Below are positions 1 through 5,715 of a stretch of DNA of 5,715 bases, piece by piece (the stretch's first letter is position 1; each line of letters begins with the position of its first letter). The translations under genes and the position numbers were made by a program. The notes under the pieces are model-generated. The model was given only the letters and a program-made list of their open reading frames with translations, did not search any database and had not been told where the DNA came from. The stretch is from Natronomonas sp. (GTDB taxonomy: Archaea; Halobacteriota; Halobacteria; Halobacteriales; Haloarculaceae), in the NCBI GenBank assembly GCA_007135435.1, contig SLIW01000147.1, positions 1 to 5,715 on the forward strand. Reading direction: 5' to 3'.

Positions 1-1555
1 CATCGGTCCGGACGTGGGCGTGGCCGAGGACGTGGCCCAGCTCCTCGAAGAGCCCCGGCTTGCCCACGTAGTGGGTCGCGCCGTCGAGGTCGGCGCGGAC
101 GCCCCTCCCGGCGAGGTTCTCGAACGCGGTGGCGTCCGGGACGTCGACGCCCTCCTCGGCGGCGCGGTCCAGCACCGCGGCGCCGACGGGGTGTTCGCTG
201 AACGACTCCAGGGCGGCGGCGGTCCGGAGGACCTCCTCCGTGTCGAGGCCTGCCGCGGGGACGACGTCCGTGATGGCCAGCTCGCCGGTGGTCAGCGTCC
301 CCGTCTTGTCGAGGGCGACGACGTCGACCGCGCCCAGCCGCTCGAGGTGGTCGCCGCCCTTCACCAGGACGCCGTTGCGGGCGGCGCTCGTCAGCCCCGA
401 GACGACGGTGACCGGCGTCGAGATGACGAACGCGCAGGGACAGGCGATCACCAGGAGGGTCAGCCCGCGGACGAACCAGGTGCTCCAGGCGCCGCCGAAC
501 AGCAGCGGGGGGACCAGGAAGGTCGCGATCGCGGCCGCGACGACGACCGGCGTGTAGTAGCCCGCGAAGCGGTCGACGAACTTCTCGGCGTCCGTCCGGC
601 GGGACTCGGCCTCCTCGACCAGGTCGATCACCCGCGAGAGCGTCGTCTCGTCGCCCGCCGCGGTCGCCTCGACCTCGAGGTAGCCGCCCTCGACCACGCT
701 CCCGGCGTAGACCTCGTCGCCGGGGGCCGTGTCGACCGGCACCGACTCGCCGGTGATGGGCGACTCGTCGACCGCGGAGGTCCCCTCGCGGACGACGCCG
801 TCGACGGGCACCCGCTCGCCCGGCCGGACGACGACCACGTCGCCGACCTCGACCGCTGCGGCGGCCACCGTCTCCTCCTCACCGTCGCGGACGACCGTCG
901 CCGTCTCCGGCGCCAGCGCCAGCAGCTCCCGGATGGATTCGCGGGTGCGGTCCATCGCGTGCGCCTCCAGGAGCTGCGCCAGGCTGAAGAGGACCGCCAG
1001 GGTCGCCGCCTCGACGTAGTGGTCGGCGAGGACGGCGGCGACGATCGCGGCCCCCATCAGCAGGTCGATGTCGAGCTCGCGGAGCCGGGCCGACCGGAGG
1101 CCCGCGCGGACGATCGGCGCCCCGGCGACGGCCCCCGACAGCAGGAACAGCACGTCGGCGAGCGTGGTCTCGCGGGCCAGGAGCGGGTGGACGGTCCCCA
1201 GGACCGTCTCGCCCAGCAGCGTGGGGTTCGCGAGCGGCCCCCACCAGACCAGGAAGCCGACCAGCATCGCGAGCGCGCCGGCGTAGGTCCCGTAGGCGCG
1301 CCGGCTCCGCCAGACGACCGCCTCGGTCAGTTTCCCCTCCGTGTCGGTCACCGCGTAGCCGGCGCGCTCGACCCGGGCGATCAGCGTCTCGACTGCCACC
1401 CGCTCGGGGTCGAAGTCGACGACGGCGACCCCGGTCGTCGGTCGGGTCTCGACGCGAACGACGCCCTCCGCGTCCTCCAGTGCGGCCCGGACCTTCCCGG
1501 CACAGGAGGCGCAGTCCATCTCGGGCGTCGACAGCTCGACGCGGTCCGTGCTCAT
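1..1555 (-). CDS. zntA: Heavy-metal-translocating P1B-type ATPase, Zn/Cd/Pb class (partial, C-terminus outside window)
   Basis: Membrane pump that uses ATP to export soft divalent metal ions from the cytoplasm. The 518 visible codons start at the ATG at 1555-1553. Seen in order: an N-terminal heavy-metal-associated domain with the metal-binding motif MDCASC (13-18); hydrophobic segments at about 85-106, 129-148 and 163-197; an actuator domain with TGES (268-271); hydrophobic segments at about 333-355 and 362-386, the latter carrying the transport-site CPC (372-374); the phosphorylation loop DKTGTLT (416-422, acceptor Asp416); and the start of the nucleotide domain with SEHP (453-456) and GRG (483-485). 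The window ends before the GDGxNDxPxL hinge. The residues after CPC (AFVISTPVTVVSG) match the ZntA/CadA class rather than CopA, which usually has CPCALGLATP; this supports Zn/Cd/Pb over copper, but the last membrane helices that also set specificity are missing. No frameshift is seen. The gene is divergent from the kinase. The symbol names the family, not a proven orthologue. Confidence 0.93.
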   Translation of the reverse strand, partial: MSTDRVELSTPEMDCASCAGKVRAALEDAEGVVRVETRPTTGVAVVDFDPERVAVETLIARVERAGYAVTDTEGKLTEAVVWRSRRAYGTYAGALAMLVGFLVWWGPLANPTLLGETVLGTVHPLLARETTLADVLFLLSGAVAGAPIVRAGLRSARLRELDIDLLMGAAIVAAVLADHYVEAATLAVLFSLAQLLEAHAMDRTRESIRELLALAPETATVVRDGEEETVAAAAVEVGDVVVVRPGERVPVDGVVREGTSAVDESPITGESVPVDTAPGDEVYAGSVVEGGYLEVEATAAGDETTLSRVIDLVEEAESRRTDAEKFVDRFAGYYTPVVVAAAIATFLVPPLLFGGAWSTWFVRGLTLLVIACPCAFVISTPVTVVSGLTSAARNGVLVKGGDHLERLGAVDVVALDKTGTLTTGELAITDVVPAAGLDTEEVLRTAAALESFSEHPVGAAVLDRAAEEGVDVPDATAFENLAGRGVRADLDGATHYVGKPGLFEELGHVLGHAHVRTD

Positions 1556-1579
1556 CGCCCGATCGTAGGCGCCGGGGCC

Positions 1580-1593
1580 GTATAGCGATTCGG
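1580..1593 (-). promoter_or_regulatory. Candidate TATA box and upstream BRE-like element of the metal ATPase
   Basis: Read on the minus strand the stretch is CCGAATCG followed by CTATAC. Counting the A of the ATPase start codon (1555) as +1, TATA lies at -29 to -26. This is where an archaeal TATA box sits relative to a transcription start, so the mRNA would begin at or next to the start codon. Leaderless transcripts are common in haloarchaea, and no Shine-Dalgarno sequence is visible in the 25 bases before the ATG, which fits. It is one of few AT-rich spots in the intergenic region. Function is inferred from position only. Confidence 0.5.
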
Positions 1594-1607
1594 TTGGTGC
1601 ATACCAA
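1594..1607. promoter_or_regulatory. Short inverted repeat TTGGT-N4-ACCAA, candidate operator of the metal ATPase
   Basis: Perfect 5-bp arms TTGGT (1594-1598) and ACCAA (1603-1607) flank the 4-base spacer GCAT. One mismatched pair outside the arms is followed by two further matching pairs (CG/CG), so the symmetry extends to about 20 bp. It lies 39-52 bp upstream of the ATPase start, directly behind the candidate BRE/TATA, and 104-117 bp upstream of the kinase start. A dimeric metal-responsive regulator binding here is a reasonable inference. I do not recognise the motif as the site of a specific regulator. Confidence 0.4.
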
Positions 1608-1710
1608 TCGACCGGACGACGTCGAGCGGCTCATACGCGACCCGTCGACGGACTATCGCGAGTGCTGACAGGACCCAAACAACCTTGACGGATGCGCCGT
1701 ACAGCCGGGT

Positions 1711-4548
1711 ATGCCAGGCGGTGGTGACGCCGACGCTCCGACGTCGAGCGACGGCCGCGGTTCCGCCGTTGGGGACGGCGACGCGCCCGGGGCGGAGGCC
1801 GACGTCGGCATCTCGCCAGCGGACGACGCCGACCCCACTGGGGAGGATGTGAGTACGGACGAGTCCGTCGTCGCCGACCCGGAAGCGACGATCCTCCACG
1901 TCGATGGCGACGAGGACTTCCGCGAGCTGACGGCGGCCTCCCTCGGCAGCGACCCGCGGCGGTTCCGCGTGCTCGGCGAACCCGACCCGACCGCTGCCCT
2001 CGAACGGCTCCCGGAGGTCGACTGCGTCGTCAGCGAACACGCGTTGCCCGGCATGGACGGCTTCGAGCTCCTGGAGCGGGTCCGCCGCTCGTACCCGGAC
2101 CTGCCGTTCGTCCTGTTCACCGGGGGCGGCTCCGAGGCGCTGGCGAGCGAGGCCATCGGCGCCGGGGTGACCGACTACCTCCCGAAGGACGGCCCGGAGA
2201 GCCTCGAACTGCTCGCCGACCGGCTGGAGGCGGCCCTGGACGAATCCGGAACCTGGTCGGGGCCGGCGGAGTCGGAAACCGGGTCGAGGCGGGCGGCGTC
2301 GGGAGCCGGTTCAGGACCGGCGGAGTCTGAATCCGTGTCGGGGCCGGCGGAATCCGGATTTCGGACGAACCAGGTCCCGTTCGGGATGCTCGAGCGGATC
2401 TCCGACGGGCTGATGGCGCTCGACACGGAGTGGCGGTTCACCTACGTCAACGAGACCGCGGCGGAGGTGTTCGACGCCCGGCCCGCCGACCTGCTCGGCC
2501 GGAGCCTCTGGGAGGTCGCACCCGAAGCTCGGGAGACCCCGTTCTACGACCACTACCGGGAGGCGATGGCCTGCCAGGAGCCGGCGGTCGTCGAGGAGTA
2601 CTTCGACCCCTGGGACCGCTGGTACCGCGAGTATCTCTACCCCTCCGCGGACGGCCTCTCGGTGGTGTTCCACGACGTGACCGAGCGCAAGCGCCGGCAG
2701 GCGGACCTGCAGCGGTACCGGACGCTCGTCGAGACGGTGGGCGACCCCATGTACGTCCTCTCGCCGGAGGCGACGATCACGTTCGCGAACCGGGCGATGG
2801 CGGAGTACCTCGGCGCCCCCCGCGAGGAGGTCGTCGGCTCCCACGCGAGCGCGTTCATGACCGACGAGAGCTTCGAGCAGGGCAACGCGCTGGTCGCCGA
2901 GCTCCTCGAGGCGGACGACCGGGAGTGGGGCACCTACGAGATCACCGTCGTCACGGCCGACGACGAGCGGCGGATCGTGGAGGCGAACGTCGCCGTGCTC
3001 GTCGAGGAGGGCACCTTCCGCGGGTCGGTCGGCGTCATCCGCGACATCGCCGACCGCAAGCGCTACGAGGCCCAGCTCACCGGCCTGCACGAGGTGACCC
3101 GACGGCTCTTCCGGGCGGACTCGCCGTCGGCCATCGCCGACCGCGCGACGGCCGTCGCCCGGGGCGTGGTCGGCCTCCCCGTCCACAGCATCTGGCTGTA
3201 CGATTCCGGGGCCGACGCGCTCGTCCACGAGCGCTCGACGCCCGCCGCCGCCGACCTGCTCGACGACGTCCCGGACTTCGCGCGCGGCGAGGGGCTCGCC
3301 TGGGAGGTCTTCGAGTCGGGCGAGCCGCAGTTCCACGGGGACATCTCGGCGGTGGCGGGCCGGTACAACGACGAGACGCCCATCCGGAGCGAGATGCTCC
3401 TCCCGCTCGGCGACCACGGGGTCCTCATCGCGGGCTCGCCCGAGGCGGACGCCTTCGACGACCGCGACGTCACCCTCGCGAAGGTGCTGGCGGCGAACGT
3501 CGAGGCCGCCCTGGACCGCGCCGACAAGGAGCGGGCGCTCCGCCGCGAGCGCGACGACCTCGCGGCGCTGTTCGAGAACATCCCGGACCCCTCCGTGGAG
3601 GTGACGATGCGCGACGGCCGACCGATCGTCTCCGCGGTGAACCCCGCCTTCGAGGAGGTCTTCGGCCACGCGAACGCGGACATCGTCGGCGAGGACCTCG
3701 ACGAGTTCATCGTCCCGCCGGGCGAGGAGGTCCACCCCTCGGCGTACAACGATCGCATCGAGGAGGGCGAGGGCTTCCACGGGGAGGTCCGCCGCATCGC
3801 CGCCGACGGGCTCCGCGACTTCATCCTCCACGTCGCCCCGCACGACGTGGGCGAGGAGGCGACCCGCGGGTACGCGATCTACACGGACATCACCGAGCGG
3901 AAGCGCCGCGAGCGCGAGCTCGCCCGGCAGAACGAGCGGCTCGACCAGTTCGCGAGCGTCGTCAGCCACGACCTCCGGAACCCGCTGTCGGTCGCGACGG
4001 GCAACCTCGAGCTCGTCGCCGACGAGTGCGACGCCGACGGCATCGAGCGGGTCGCCCGGGCCCACGATCGGATGGAGGCGCTCATCGAGGACCTCCTGCG
4101 GCTCGCCCGCGCGGGTGACGACGTCGACGAGGTGGCCCCCGTCCCGCTGGCGGCAGCCGTCCAGCGCGCCTGGGGCGGGGTCCGGACGGACGGGGCCACC
4201 CTCGAGGTGGACGCCGTCGCCGCGAGCGTCGTCGCCGACGAGAACCGCCTGGGGCAGCTGTTCGAGAACCTCTTCCGCAACGCCGTCGAGCACGCCCGAC
4301 CCGACGTCACCGTCCGCGTCGGTCGCCTCGAGGACGGCTTCTTCGTCGCGGACGACGGGCCTGGCATCCCCGCAGACGAGCGTGATCGGGTCCTGGAGGC
4401 CGGCTACTCGCGGACCGAGGAGGGGACCGGCTTCGGGCTGGCCATCGTCGAACGCATCGCCAGTGCCCACGGCTGGTCGGTCGCCCTGGTGGAGAGCGCG
4501 GACGGGGGCGCCCGCTTCGAGTTCACCGGCGTCGCCTTCGAGGGGTGA
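1711..4548 (+). CDS. Cytosolic multidomain sensor histidine kinase: REC-PAS-PAS-GAF-PAS-HisKA-HATPase, with degenerate receiver
   Basis: Soluble 945-residue signal-transducing kinase; no signal peptide or membrane segment is visible. Residues 1-55 are a Gly/Asp-rich, probably disordered tail. A receiver-like domain spans about 59-176, followed by a repeat-rich linker (183-218). PAS 1 is about 224-325 (ends FHDVTERK), PAS 2 about 336-450, GAF about 458-604 and PAS 3 about 618-731 (ends YTDITERK). HisKA is about 740-802 with H-box SHDLRNPL and phospho-acceptor His753. The ATPase domain has an N-box around Asn853/Asn857, DDGPGIP (881-887) and GTGFGL (905-910), so the kinase core looks intact. 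The receiver has D65-G66 where an acidic pair is usual and Glu109 where the phosphorylated Asp is expected; Thr137 and Lys159 are kept. There is no helix-turn-helix, so it is not a Bat-type activator. The PAS/GAF ligand is unknown and no partner regulator is in view. The start is uncertain: GTG at 1849 (codon 47) is an alternative just before the receiver. No strong TATA box or Shine-Dalgarno precedes 1711; the AACAACC-like stretch at 1678-1684 is only a weak candidate. Confidence 0.93.
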   Translation: MPGGGDADAPTSSDGRGSAVGDGDAPGAEADVGISPADDADPTGEDVSTDESVVADPEATILHVDGDEDFRELTAASLGSDPRRFRVLGEPDPTAALERLPEVDCVVSEHALPGMDGFELLERVRRSYPDLPFVLFTGGGSEALASEAIGAGVTDYLPKDGPESLELLADRLEAALDESGTWSGPAESETGSRRAASGAGSGPAESESVSGPAESGFRTNQVPFGMLERISDGLMALDTEWRFTYVNETAAEVFDARPADLLGRSLWEVAPEARETPFYDHYREAMACQEPAVVEEYFDPWDRWYREYLYPSADGLSVVFHDVTERKRRQADLQRYRTLVETVGDPMYVLSPEATITFANRAMAEYLGAPREEVVGSHASAFMTDESFEQGNALVAELLEADDREWGTYEITVVTADDERRIVEANVAVLVEEGTFRGSVGVIRDIADRKRYEAQLTGLHEVTRRLFRADSPSAIADRATAVARGVVGLPVHSIWLYDSGADALVHERSTPAAADLLDDVPDFARGEGLAWEVFESGEPQFHGDISAVAGRYNDETPIRSEMLLPLGDHGVLIAGSPEADAFDDRDVTLAKVLAANVEAALDRADKERALRRERDDLAALFENIPDPSVEVTMRDGRPIVSAVNPAFEEVFGHANADIVGEDLDEFIVPPGEEVHPSAYNDRIEEGEGFHGEVRRIAADGLRDFILHVAPHDVGEEATRGYAIYTDITERKRRERELARQNERLDQFASVVSHDLRNPLSVATGNLELVADECDADGIERVARAHDRMEALIEDLLRLARAGDDVDEVAPVPLAAAVQRAWGGVRTDGATLEVDAVAASVVADENRLGQLFENLFRNAVEHARPDVTVRVGRLEDGFFVADDGPGIPADERDRVLEAGYSRTEEGTGFGLAIVERIASAHGWSVALVESADGGARFEFTGVAFEG
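2257..2364 (+). repeat. 27-bp tandem repeat (four units) encoding a 9-residue Ser/Gly/Pro/Ala/Glu linker repeat
   Basis: The linker between the receiver and the first PAS domain of the kinase (residues 183-218) is four in-frame 27-bp units starting at 2257, 2284, 2311 and 2338. Units 1, 3 and 4 begin with SGPAES; unit 2 is diverged (SRRAASGAG). The DNA of the three good copies is similar but not identical (for example TCG, TCA and TCG for the first Ser), so the array is not newly formed. Composition suggests a flexible, unstructured hinge whose length can change without breaking the frame. Confidence 0.8.
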
Positions 4549-4566
4549 GCGGGTACGCTCTGAACG

Positions 4567-4585
4567 TCGATCGATCGATCGATCG
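4567..4585. repeat. TCGA tetranucleotide microsatellite (4.75 units)
   Basis: Four perfect TCGA units plus TCG lie 19 bp after the kinase stop codon. Because TCGA is self-complementary, the run is palindromic throughout and contains four overlapping-period GATC tetranucleotides. It is non-coding and sits between two convergent genes. It could fold into a small hairpin in RNA, but there is no T-run after it, so I do not call it a terminator. Confidence 0.85.
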
Positions 4586-4704
4586 GGCTGGCGGCCGGAC
4601 GGCGGGCGACCGGACGGTGGGTGACCGGACAGCGTGCGGCCGGACGGCGGGCGACCGGACGGCGGACGGCCGACCTGCAGGCGGCCGACCTGCAGGCGAC
4701 CGGC
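4586..4704. repeat. Minisatellite of about eight 15-bp units filling the convergent intergenic region
   Basis: Units begin at 4586, 4601, 4616, 4631, 4646, 4661 (14 bp), 4675 and 4690. Most end in CCGGAC, CCGAC or CCGGC. The units at 4601 and 4646 are identical (GGCGGGCGACCGGAC). A higher-order 45-bp period is visible: 27 bp at 4591-4617 recur exactly at 4636-4662. The last two units share CTGCAGGCG and look like a more recent local duplication. The array ends 12 bp before the sulfatase stop codon. It has no spacer structure like CRISPR and no transposase or inverted ends. Open frames through it give 5-residue repeats in every frame, as any 15-bp repeat would, so it is treated as non-coding. 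Confidence 0.88.
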
Positions 4705-4716
4705 TGTCCACCCTCC

Positions 4717-5715
4717 CTACAGGTACCCCAGGTTCTGGAGGCGCTGCTCGGTCTCCGCGCTCATCGAGACCTCCCCGGTGGCCTCCGCGTGGTCGAGCGA
4801 GTCGTGCCACGTCTCGAGGCGCGATCGGAGTTGGCTCGCGCGTTCCGGGCGGTCGGCGGACAGGTCGGTCGCCTCGTCCGGGTCCGCGCGGACGTCGTAG
4901 AGCTCCTCGTGGCCGTCCGAGCCGCTGACGAGCTTCCAGCGGTCGGTCCGGATCACCCGTAGCGACCGGTCGTACTCGCGGACGTGCTCGGGGACGTGAC
5001 CGAAGCGCTCCTCCAGACGCGCCATCGACGGCTGCGGGGCGACGTACTCGGCGTAGACGGCGTCGCGGCCGGCGTCCGTCGACAGCTCGGGGTGGAACGA
5101 CCGCGCCTGCCCCCGGCACTGCTCACGGAGTTCTGGGTCCGAGACGCCCGTGGCGTCCAGGAGGGTCGGGACGAGGTCGGACAGCTGGACGAGGTCGCTC
5201 CTGACGGTCCCGCCGGCCTTGCCAGCCTCGCCGGTGCCGGTCTCGCCGGTGCCGGTCTCAGCGGCATCCGTCGTTCCACCGTTCCCGCCGGCGTCGCCGG
5301 TTCCGCCGGCCTCCCGGGAGAACGCGCCACCGGTGAGCACGAGCGGGACGTGGAGGACGGTGTCGTAGAGGTTGTACTGGTGGCCCAGGAAGCCGTGGTC
5401 GCCGACGTTCTCGCCGTGGTCGCCGACCACGACCAGGAGGGTGTCCTCCCACTCGCCGGCCTCGCGCAGTGCCGCCCGGAGCCGCTGGAGCTGGCTGTCG
5501 ACGTAGGAGAGCTCGCCCCGGTAGAGGGCGGAGAGCAGCCGGCAGTCACGCTCGGTCAGCTCGTACTCGCCGACGTCGTACGCCCGGGGGTCCTGTCGGA
5601 TCTCGGTCGCCTCCTCGTAGGTCGCGTCCGCGGGGAGGAAGGGTTCGGCGTGCTCGCGCGGCGGCCGGTAGCGGACGTGCGGTTCGATGTAGTTCGCGAA
5701 CAGGAAGAACGGCCG
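4717..5715 (-). CDS. Sulfatase-superfamily hydrolase (partial, N-terminus outside window)
   Basis: C-terminal 332 residues of an alkaline-phosphatase-fold enzyme of the arylsulfatase type, which would hydrolyse a sulfate (or related) ester. The frame is open from the right edge to TAG at 4719-4717. Numbering from the edge: PFFLFANYIEPH (2-13) matches the family's substrate-pocket strand ending in a conserved Pro-His; VVVGDHGENVGDHGFLGH (95-112) is the second metal-binding motif, with Asp99 and His100 as probable metal ligands; VPLVL (123-127) and DLVQLSDLVPTLLD (174-187) are typical core strands; RTDRWKL (256-262) and ELYDVRADPDEATDL (271-285) are the C-terminal subdomain; the end QRLQNLGYL is common in these proteins. 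Residues about 135-170 form an unusual Gly/Thr/Ala insert. Roughly 120-150 residues seem to be missing, including the CxPxR or SxPxR motif whose Cys or Ser becomes formylglycine, so class, substrate and any secretion signal cannot be judged. The gene converges on the kinase and its upstream neighbours are not visible. Confidence 0.92.
   Translation of the reverse strand, partial: RPFFLFANYIEPHVRYRPPREHAEPFLPADATYEEATEIRQDPRAYDVGEYELTERDCRLLSALYRGELSYVDSQLQRLRAALREAGEWEDTLLVVVGDHGENVGDHGFLGHQYNLYDTVLHVPLVLTGGAFSREAGGTGDAGGNGGTTDAAETGTGETGTGEAGKAGGTVRSDLVQLSDLVPTLLDATGVSDPELREQCRGQARSFHPELSTDAGRDAVYAEYVAPQPSMARLEERFGHVPEHVREYDRSLRVIRTDRWKLVSGSDGHEELYDVRADPDEATDLSADRPERASQLRSRLETWHDSLDHAEATGEVSMSAETEQRLQNLGYL
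5230..5259 (-). repeat. Exact 15-bp tandem duplication in the sulfatase coding a (ETGTG)2 insert
   Basis: Positions 5230-5244 and 5245-5259 are identical (GCCGGTGCCGGTCTC on the plus strand). Read on the coding strand they encode ETGTG twice (visible residues 153-162). They sit inside a longer Gly/Thr/Ala-rich stretch between a core strand (VPLVL) and DLVQLSDL. The two copies match at every base, which suggests a recent slippage event or active homogenisation. The frame is kept. Confidence 0.85.

Noticed and set aside
1..1555. Copper-exporting (CopA-type) assignment of the ATPase
   Set aside because: The sequence following the CPC motif is FVISTP-like as in ZntA/CadA, not GLATP as in CopA.
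14..1585. 523-codon open frame on the plus strand opposite the metal ATPase
   Set aside because: It is the antisense shadow of a high-GC3 gene: residues are Arg/Gly/Asp-rich with no domain, while the minus frame has a full set of P-type ATPase motifs.
2430..4118. 562-codon plus-strand frame overlapping the kinase in another phase
   Set aside because: Extremely Arg/Gly/Pro-rich translation typical of an off-frame reading of GC-rich DNA; wholly inside the real kinase gene.
2311..4470. 719-codon open frame on the minus strand opposite the kinase
   Set aside because: Long antisense frames are expected in GC-rich haloarchaeal genes. The translation shows no recognisable domain and the opposite strand encodes a complete kinase.
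1711..4548. Bat-like bacterio-opsin activator
   Set aside because: PAS and GAF domains are shared, but the C-terminus is a HisKA/HATPase kinase with H-, N- and G-boxes rather than a helix-turn-helix domain.
4586..4704. CRISPR-like array
   Set aside because: Units are contiguous 15-bp repeats without unique spacers of constant length, and no cas gene is present.
4549..4716. Rho-independent style terminator for the kinase or sulfatase
   Set aside because: No T-run of meaningful length follows any hairpin on either strand; calling one would not be supported.
4545..4928. Small plus-strand frame starting GTG overlapping the kinase stop codon, encoding GRTAGDRT-like repeats
   Set aside because: The repeats merely reflect the 15-bp minisatellite, and the rest runs antisense to the sulfatase. 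No domain and no good ribosome site.
4523..5119. Minus-strand frame with AVRSP-like 5-residue repeats continuing past the sulfatase end
   Set aside because: It is a different phase from the sulfatase, with repeat residues dictated by the minisatellite; the in-phase sulfatase ends cleanly in QNLGYL and TAG.

Overview
The window reads as chromosomal DNA of an extremely halophilic archaeon (class Halobacteria). Base composition is very GC-rich with G or C in most third codon positions. The proteins are rich in Asp and Glu. The receiver/PAS/GAF/histidine-kinase wording and the zinc-type P-type ATPase are of haloarchaeal style. I cannot name the genus from sequence alone.

Layout. (1) Positions 1-1555, minus strand: the first 518 codons of a P1B-type heavy-metal-exporting ATPase of the Zn/Cd/Pb class; its C-terminus lies beyond the left edge. 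(2) Positions 1556-1710: a 155-bp divergent intergenic region. It holds a TATA-like element placed for a leaderless ATPase transcript and, just upstream of it, a short inverted repeat that could be an operator. (3) Positions 1711-4548, plus strand: a complete 945-residue soluble sensor histidine kinase, receiver-PAS-PAS-GAF-PAS-HisKA-HATPase. Its receiver domain has lost the phospho-acceptor Asp and one Mg-binding Asp. (4) Positions 4549-4716: a convergent intergenic region made almost entirely of a TCGA microsatellite followed by a 15-bp minisatellite. (5) Positions 4717-5715, minus strand: the C-terminal 332 residues of a sulfatase-superfamily hydrolase (alkaline-phosphatase fold). Its start and catalytic N-terminal motif lie beyond the right edge.

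How the genes relate. The ATPase and kinase are divergent and the kinase and sulfatase converge, so no two share a transcript and there is no operon. The kinase has no DNA-binding output domain and no partner regulator in view. Any link to metal export or sulfatase activity is speculation.

The most notable signals are the degenerate receiver domain, the palindrome beside the ATPase promoter, and three separate tandem-repeat arrays with unit lengths divisible by three (27 bp in the kinase linker, 15 bp between genes, 15 bp inside the sulfatase). I see no RNA gene, mobile element, CRISPR array or clear evidence of a novel multi-gene system.
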